Source: JABDIP01 sp965250245 (GTDB taxonomy: Bacteria; Pseudomonadota; Alphaproteobacteria; DSM-16000; Inquilinaceae). From it: a stretch of 64,000 bases of DNA. The position numbers and the translations under genes were made by a program. The notes under the pieces are model-generated. The model was not told where the DNA came from, did no database searches, and saw nothing but the letters and a program-made list of their open reading frames with translations. Within the stretch, counting starts at the first letter, position 1. Every line of letters starts with the position of its first letter. Below, piece by piece: positions 60,886-64,000 of this stretch. The DNA lies in the NCBI GenBank assembly GCA_965250245.1, contig OZ252296.1:2294001-2358000 (forward strand), given 5' to 3'.

Positions 60886-62139
60886 ATGATGATTGCTTGC
60901 GGATTGGATTTCGGGACGTCGAATTCGGCCATCGGCGTGGCCCGCGACAGGACGGTGGCGCTGGCGCCGGTCGAGGCTGACAGCGCCTTGATGCCGAGCG
61001 CCATTTTCCTCGATCACGAGAGGTATGGCCGGGCGCTGTTCGGCAACGAGGCCATCTCGGCCTATATCGAGCAGACCGACGGCCGGCTGATGCGCGCGCT
61101 CAAGTCGATCCTGGGCTCTCCCCTGATCGATTCCGAGACCGCTGTCGGAAATCGCAGGGTCCCGCTCACCCGAATCGTCGGGATGTTCCTGAGGCATCTC
61201 AAGCACAAGGCGGAGGCCTTCGCCGGGCAGGAGATCACCGCCGTCGTGCATGGCCGGCCGGTGCGCTTCGACGATGACGACGCGGCCGACGCCCGGGCAC
61301 AGGCGGTGCTGGAAGGCATCGCCAAAGAGGCGGGCTTTCGCGACATCACCTTCGTCTACGAGCCCATCGCGGCCGTGCACCATTACGAACGGACGGTGCG
61401 CCGTGAGGAGTTGGTGTTGGTCGCCGATATCGGCGGCGGTACCAGCGATTTTTCTGTCGTCCGCGTCGGCCCGCAGCGCCGCAACGCTGCGGATCGAGGA
61501 GAGGACGTCCTCGCCGCCACCGGTGTGCGGGTGGGCGGCACGGATTTCGACACGGACCTCAGCCGCGCCGCGGTGATGCCTCTCCTCGGTCTCGGCACGC
61601 AGCTCGTCGAGAAGGACCTGCCGATGCCGAAGGCGCCATACCTGGAGCTTGCGACCTGGGCCACGATCAACTTCGCCTACACCTACAAGAACGAGCGGAT
61701 GATCGCGGAGCTGGTCTCGCAGGCGTGTGAACCGGCCAAGGTGAAACGCCTCTTGGACGTCGTGCGCCAGCGGCTGGGCCATCGCCTGGCCTTCGCCGTG
61801 GAGGATGCCAAGATCGCGCTGAGTGCCGAGGATCGCGTGGCCATGTCGCTGGCGTTTCTCGAAAAGGGTCTCGCGGTCATCGCAAGGCGCGGCGAATTCG
61901 ACCGCGCGATCCGAACCGGGACGGATCGGCTGGCGAAAGCGGCGCGCGAGTGCATCGCGGCGGCAGGCGTAGCCCCGGCCGCGATCGACACCATCCTGCT
62001 CACGGGCGGGTCGAGCCGCGTGCCGGCCGTGCGCGCGGCGATCGGTCGGGCGGCGCCCTCCGCCCGGGTGGCCGGCGGCGCGGATGACTTCCTGACCGTC
62101 CCGCTCGGATTGACCGAGATGGCGGGCCTCATGGCCTGA
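60886..62139 (+). CDS. Hsp70-family chaperone, YegD type without substrate domain
   Basis: A 417-residue protein that contains the Hsp70/actin ATPase fold only. The phosphate loops CGLDFGTSNSAIGVA (residues 5-19) and VLVADIGGGTSDFSVVRVG (near 185) are intact, and later ILLTGGSSRVPAVRAAI (adenosine site). There is no peptide-binding domain, so it resembles YegD and the HscA-like chaperones rather than DnaK. ATG 60889 has better spacing to AAGGGG than 60886. The ribosome site is in a hairpin. Monocistronic or with the antiporter (45 bases). Confidence 0.87.
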   Translation: MMIACGLDFGTSNSAIGVARDRTVALAPVEADSALMPSAIFLDHERYGRALFGNEAISAYIEQTDGRLMRALKSILGSPLIDSETAVGNRRVPLTRIVGMFLRHLKHKAEAFAGQEITAVVHGRPVRFDDDDAADARAQAVLEGIAKEAGFRDITFVYEPIAAVHHYERTVRREELVLVADIGGGTSDFSVVRVGPQRRNAADRGEDVLAATGVRVGGTDFDTDLSRAAVMPLLGLGTQLVEKDLPMPKAPYLELATWATINFAYTYKNERMIAELVSQACEPAKVKRLLDVVRQRLGHRLAFAVEDAKIALSAEDRVAMSLAFLEKGLAVIARRGEFDRAIRTGTDRLAKAARECIAAAGVAPAAIDTILLTGGSSRVPAVRAAIGRAAPSARVAGGADDFLTVPLGLTEMAGLMA

Positions 62140-62184
62140 GTTGCGGGTCCGACTCGCGCCTGCCGGCCGTGCTAAGAACGGGAC

Positions 62185-64000
62185 ATGATCGATCTCGCCG
62201 TCGCAATCCTGGTCTTTGCGGTGCTGCTGGCGCTGGTGGCCCTGTTGCAGCCGCTGGCGCAGCGGCTGGGCCTGCCGCATTCGGTGCTGCTGGCCGGGCT
62301 CGGCATTGGGCTGGGCGCGGTCACGCTGATCGGGCCGATGGCCGGCGGTGTCGGCGTCTTCGGCGGCATCAACGCGCTGACCCTGGATTCCGACGCGATC
62401 GTCTACCTGTTCCTGCCGCTGCTGCTGTTCCAGGCCGGGCTGACCATCGATGTCCGCCGCATGGTCGACGACATCGCGCCGGTGCTGCTGATGGCGGTGG
62501 TGGCGGTGCTGGTGAGCACCGGCGCCGTCGGGCTGGCGCTGGCGGCGGTCAGCGATCAGGGGCTGGTGGTCTGCCTGCTGCTCGGCGCCATCGTCGCCAC
62601 TACCGATCCGGTGGCCGTCGTTGGCATCTTCCGCGAGCTGGGGGCGCCGCGCCGGCTGCTGATCCTGATCGAGGGCGAGAGCCTGTTCAACGACGCGGCC
62701 GCCATCGCCGCCTTCTCCATCCTGTTCGCCATGGTGGTGGGCGGTGGCGCGACCGACTGGTCCTCCGGGGTGGCCCGCTTCGCCCTGGTCTTCGCCGGCG
62801 GGGCGGCGGGCGGCGTGGCCGGCGCCTGGCTCACCATCCTGTGCCTGCGGCCGCTCCGCGACCTGCCGCTGGCGGAGGTCACCGTCACCGTCGCCGGCGC
62901 CTATCTGACCTTCATCGCCGCCGAGCTGTATCTCGGGCAGTCCGGCGTCGTCGCCGTGGTGGTCGCGGCGCTGATCGTCGGGTCGGCCGGACGCACCCGG
63001 ATCACGCCGCAGAGCTGGCAGGGCCTGTCGGACATCTGGAACCAGCTCGGCTTCTGGGCTTCGACCCTGATCTTCGTGCTGGCTTCGATGCTGGTCCCGC
63101 GCTTCCTGGTCGATCTCAGCCTGAGCTATATCCTGCTGCTGGCGGTTCTGGTGGTCGCCGCCTTCGCCGCCCGCGCGGCGGTCCTCTACGGGCTGCTGCC
63201 GGTGCTGAGCGCCACCGGCCTCGCCGAGCGGGTCAGCGGGGCCTACAAGACGGTCATCCTGTGGGGCGGGTTGCGCGGTGCGGTGACCTTGGCGCTGGCG
63301 CTGGCGATCACCGAGAACCGCTACATCATCCTGAACGCGCCGGAGATCGGCGAGTTCGTGGGCGTGCTGGCCACCGGCTTCGTGCTGTTCACCCTGCTGG
63401 TCAACGCGACAACGCTCCGGCCGGTGCTGCGGCTGCTGAAGCTTGACCGGCTGACGGCGGTGGAGCAGGCGGTGCGCGACCGGGCGGTCGAGATGGCGCT
63501 CGGCACGGTGGCGGAGAAGGTTTCCGCCGCGGCGCCGCGCCACCACATCGCCCCGGCCGTGGCCGACGACGTCGCCGGCGCCTATCGCCGCCGGCTGTCG
63601 GCCGTCGCCGAGGACGAGCAGGCCGGCCCGCTGCCGGAGGAGGACCAGCTGCGCATCGGCTTGGTGTCGCTGGCCGGCCGCGAGGAGGAACTCTATCTCG
63701 ATCATTTCGCCAACCGCACCGTCTCGCGGCGCATGGTCACGGTGCTGGTGGCCAAGGCCGGACGCCTGCGCGACGCGGCGAAGTCGGGCGGCGCAGAGGC
63801 CTATCTGAAGGCCGCCCGGGACAGCCTGCGCTTCCAGCTCGCCTTCCGCTTCGCCAGCGCGATGCAGCGGCGCTTCGGGGTCGAGCGCTTCCTGGCCCGG
63901 CGGCTGGCCGACCGGTTCGAGACCCTGCTGATCACCCGCATGGTCCTGGAGGAATTGATCGGCTTCACCCGCACCAAGCTCTCCGGCCTGCTGGGCAAGG
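62185..64000 (+). CDS. CPA1 Na+/H+ antiporter, truncated at window end
   Basis: The first 605 codons of a Na+/H+ antiporter (NhaP/NHE-like); no stop is seen before base 64000. About 12-13 membrane helices follow an N-terminal LAVAILVFAVLLALVALLQP. Key motifs: FLPLLLFQAGLTIDVRRM, GAIVATTDPVAVVGIFRELG (TDPVAV, ion site), EGESLFNDAAAI (the conserved ND), and LWGGLRGAVTLALALAI (RG in helix 11). After about residue 425 comes a long cytoplasmic tail (EEELYLDHFANRTVSRRM ... RFLARRLADRFETLL) that is typical of members with a cNMP-binding end beyond. Starts 45 bases after the Hsp70 gene. Confidence 0.9.
   Translation, partial: MIDLAVAILVFAVLLALVALLQPLAQRLGLPHSVLLAGLGIGLGAVTLIGPMAGGVGVFGGINALTLDSDAIVYLFLPLLLFQAGLTIDVRRMVDDIAPVLLMAVVAVLVSTGAVGLALAAVSDQGLVVCLLLGAIVATTDPVAVVGIFRELGAPRRLLILIEGESLFNDAAAIAAFSILFAMVVGGGATDWSSGVARFALVFAGGAAGGVAGAWLTILCLRPLRDLPLAEVTVTVAGAYLTFIAAELYLGQSGVVAVVVAALIVGSAGRTRITPQSWQGLSDIWNQLGFWASTLIFVLASMLVPRFLVDLSLSYILLLAVLVVAAFAARAAVLYGLLPVLSATGLAERVSGAYKTVILWGGLRGAVTLALALAITENRYIILNAPEIGEFVGVLATGFVLFTLLVNATTLRPVLRLLKLDRLTAVEQAVRDRAVEMALGTVAEKVSAAAPRHHIAPAVADDVAGAYRRRLSAVAEDEQAGPLPEEDQLRIGLVSLAGREEELYLDHFANRTVSRRMVTVLVAKAGRLRDAAKSGGAEAYLKAARDSLRFQLAFRFASAMQRRFGVERFLARRLADRFETLLITRMVLEELIGFTRTKLSGLLGK

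Noticed and set aside
60679..63705. Very long minus-strand frame of 1008 codons
   Set aside because: It lies antisense to the Hsp70 and antiporter genes, both with full catalytic motifs; the product is a His/Gln/Arg-rich low-complexity sequence typical of reverse frames in G+C-rich genes.
1..64000. tRNA or rRNA genes
   Set aside because: No T-loop-like or anticodon-arm pattern and no rRNA sequence noticed on either strand; not a computed search.

Overview
The window is GC-rich DNA (by eye roughly two thirds G+C) with dense coding, GTG/TTG starts, ATGA gene overlaps and the intergenic palindromic repeats usual in Alphaproteobacteria. The gene content (many periplasmic binding-protein importers, PfkB and FGGY sugar kinases, MocR regulator, GFA proteins, MarR-GNAT fusion) best fits a free-living Rhodospirillales-like heterotroph; this is an inference from gene content, not from a marker gene. 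I see no rRNA, tRNA, CRISPR array, prophage or complete insertion sequence. About 63 protein genes are supported; the last one runs off the right end. || Layout. 1-810: no convincing gene. 811-4980: two orphan secreted binding-protein-like proteins, a secreted double-SH3 protein and a 66-residue protein. 5249-18941: sugar catabolism, with an FGGY kinase, a FucU/RbsD mutarotase, a ribokinase, a complete carbohydrate ABC importer operon on the minus strand (binding protein, two permeases, ATPase, HAD phosphatase) and an aldo/keto reductase. Between them lie a YopT-type cysteine protease homologue (7494-8105) and a PAS histidine-kinase-like protein with a degenerate ATP site. 19037-21455: a membrane-anchored linalool dehydratase/isomerase-fold enzyme, a 40-residue membrane peptide and a DgkA-type lipid kinase, apparently one operon. 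21593-23750: three poorly characterised genes. 23774-30677: fuculokinase-like FGGY kinase divergent from a class II aldolase, a fructokinase-like PfkB protein, then a minus-strand set with a small membrane protein, a GH116 glycosidase and a lipoprotein. 30795-35288: MBL-fold hydrolase, alpha/beta-hydrolase-OsmC fusion, phosphodiester-glycosidase-like protein, a membrane protein and a CatB-type acetyltransferase. 35320-35586: a 267-bp MITE with 35-bp inverted ends. 35584-39223: a nitrate/sulfonate/taurine-type ABC importer divergent from a MarR regulator. 39253-47210: single-gene metabolic functions (SDR, GFA, GST, methyltransferases, GNAT, MaoC). 47354-53201: CPA2 antiporter, P-type ATPase and excisionase-like HTH protein, divergent from a tandem universal stress protein across a perfect FNR/FixK-type box. 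53329-60730: metabolic genes and regulators, including MocR - FMN-binding protein - pyridoxal kinase (vitamin B6 salvage). 60886-64000: a YegD-like Hsp70 whose ribosome-binding site is buried in a hairpin, and a truncated CPA1 Na+/H+ antiporter. || How they work together. Several sugar genes could form one economy for fucose/ribose-type sugars: import, mutarotation, phosphorylation by FGGY/PfkB kinases, aldol cleavage, or direct oxidation by the aldo/keto reductase and the XylB-like SDR. The ion-transport/stress module at 47-53 kb looks like an oxygen-responsive unit. The most unusual elements are the LDI-fold/microprotein/lipid-kinase operon, the YopT-type protease, the MITE that supplies a stop codon to an ABC permease, and the candidate RNA thermometer ahead of the Hsp70 gene.
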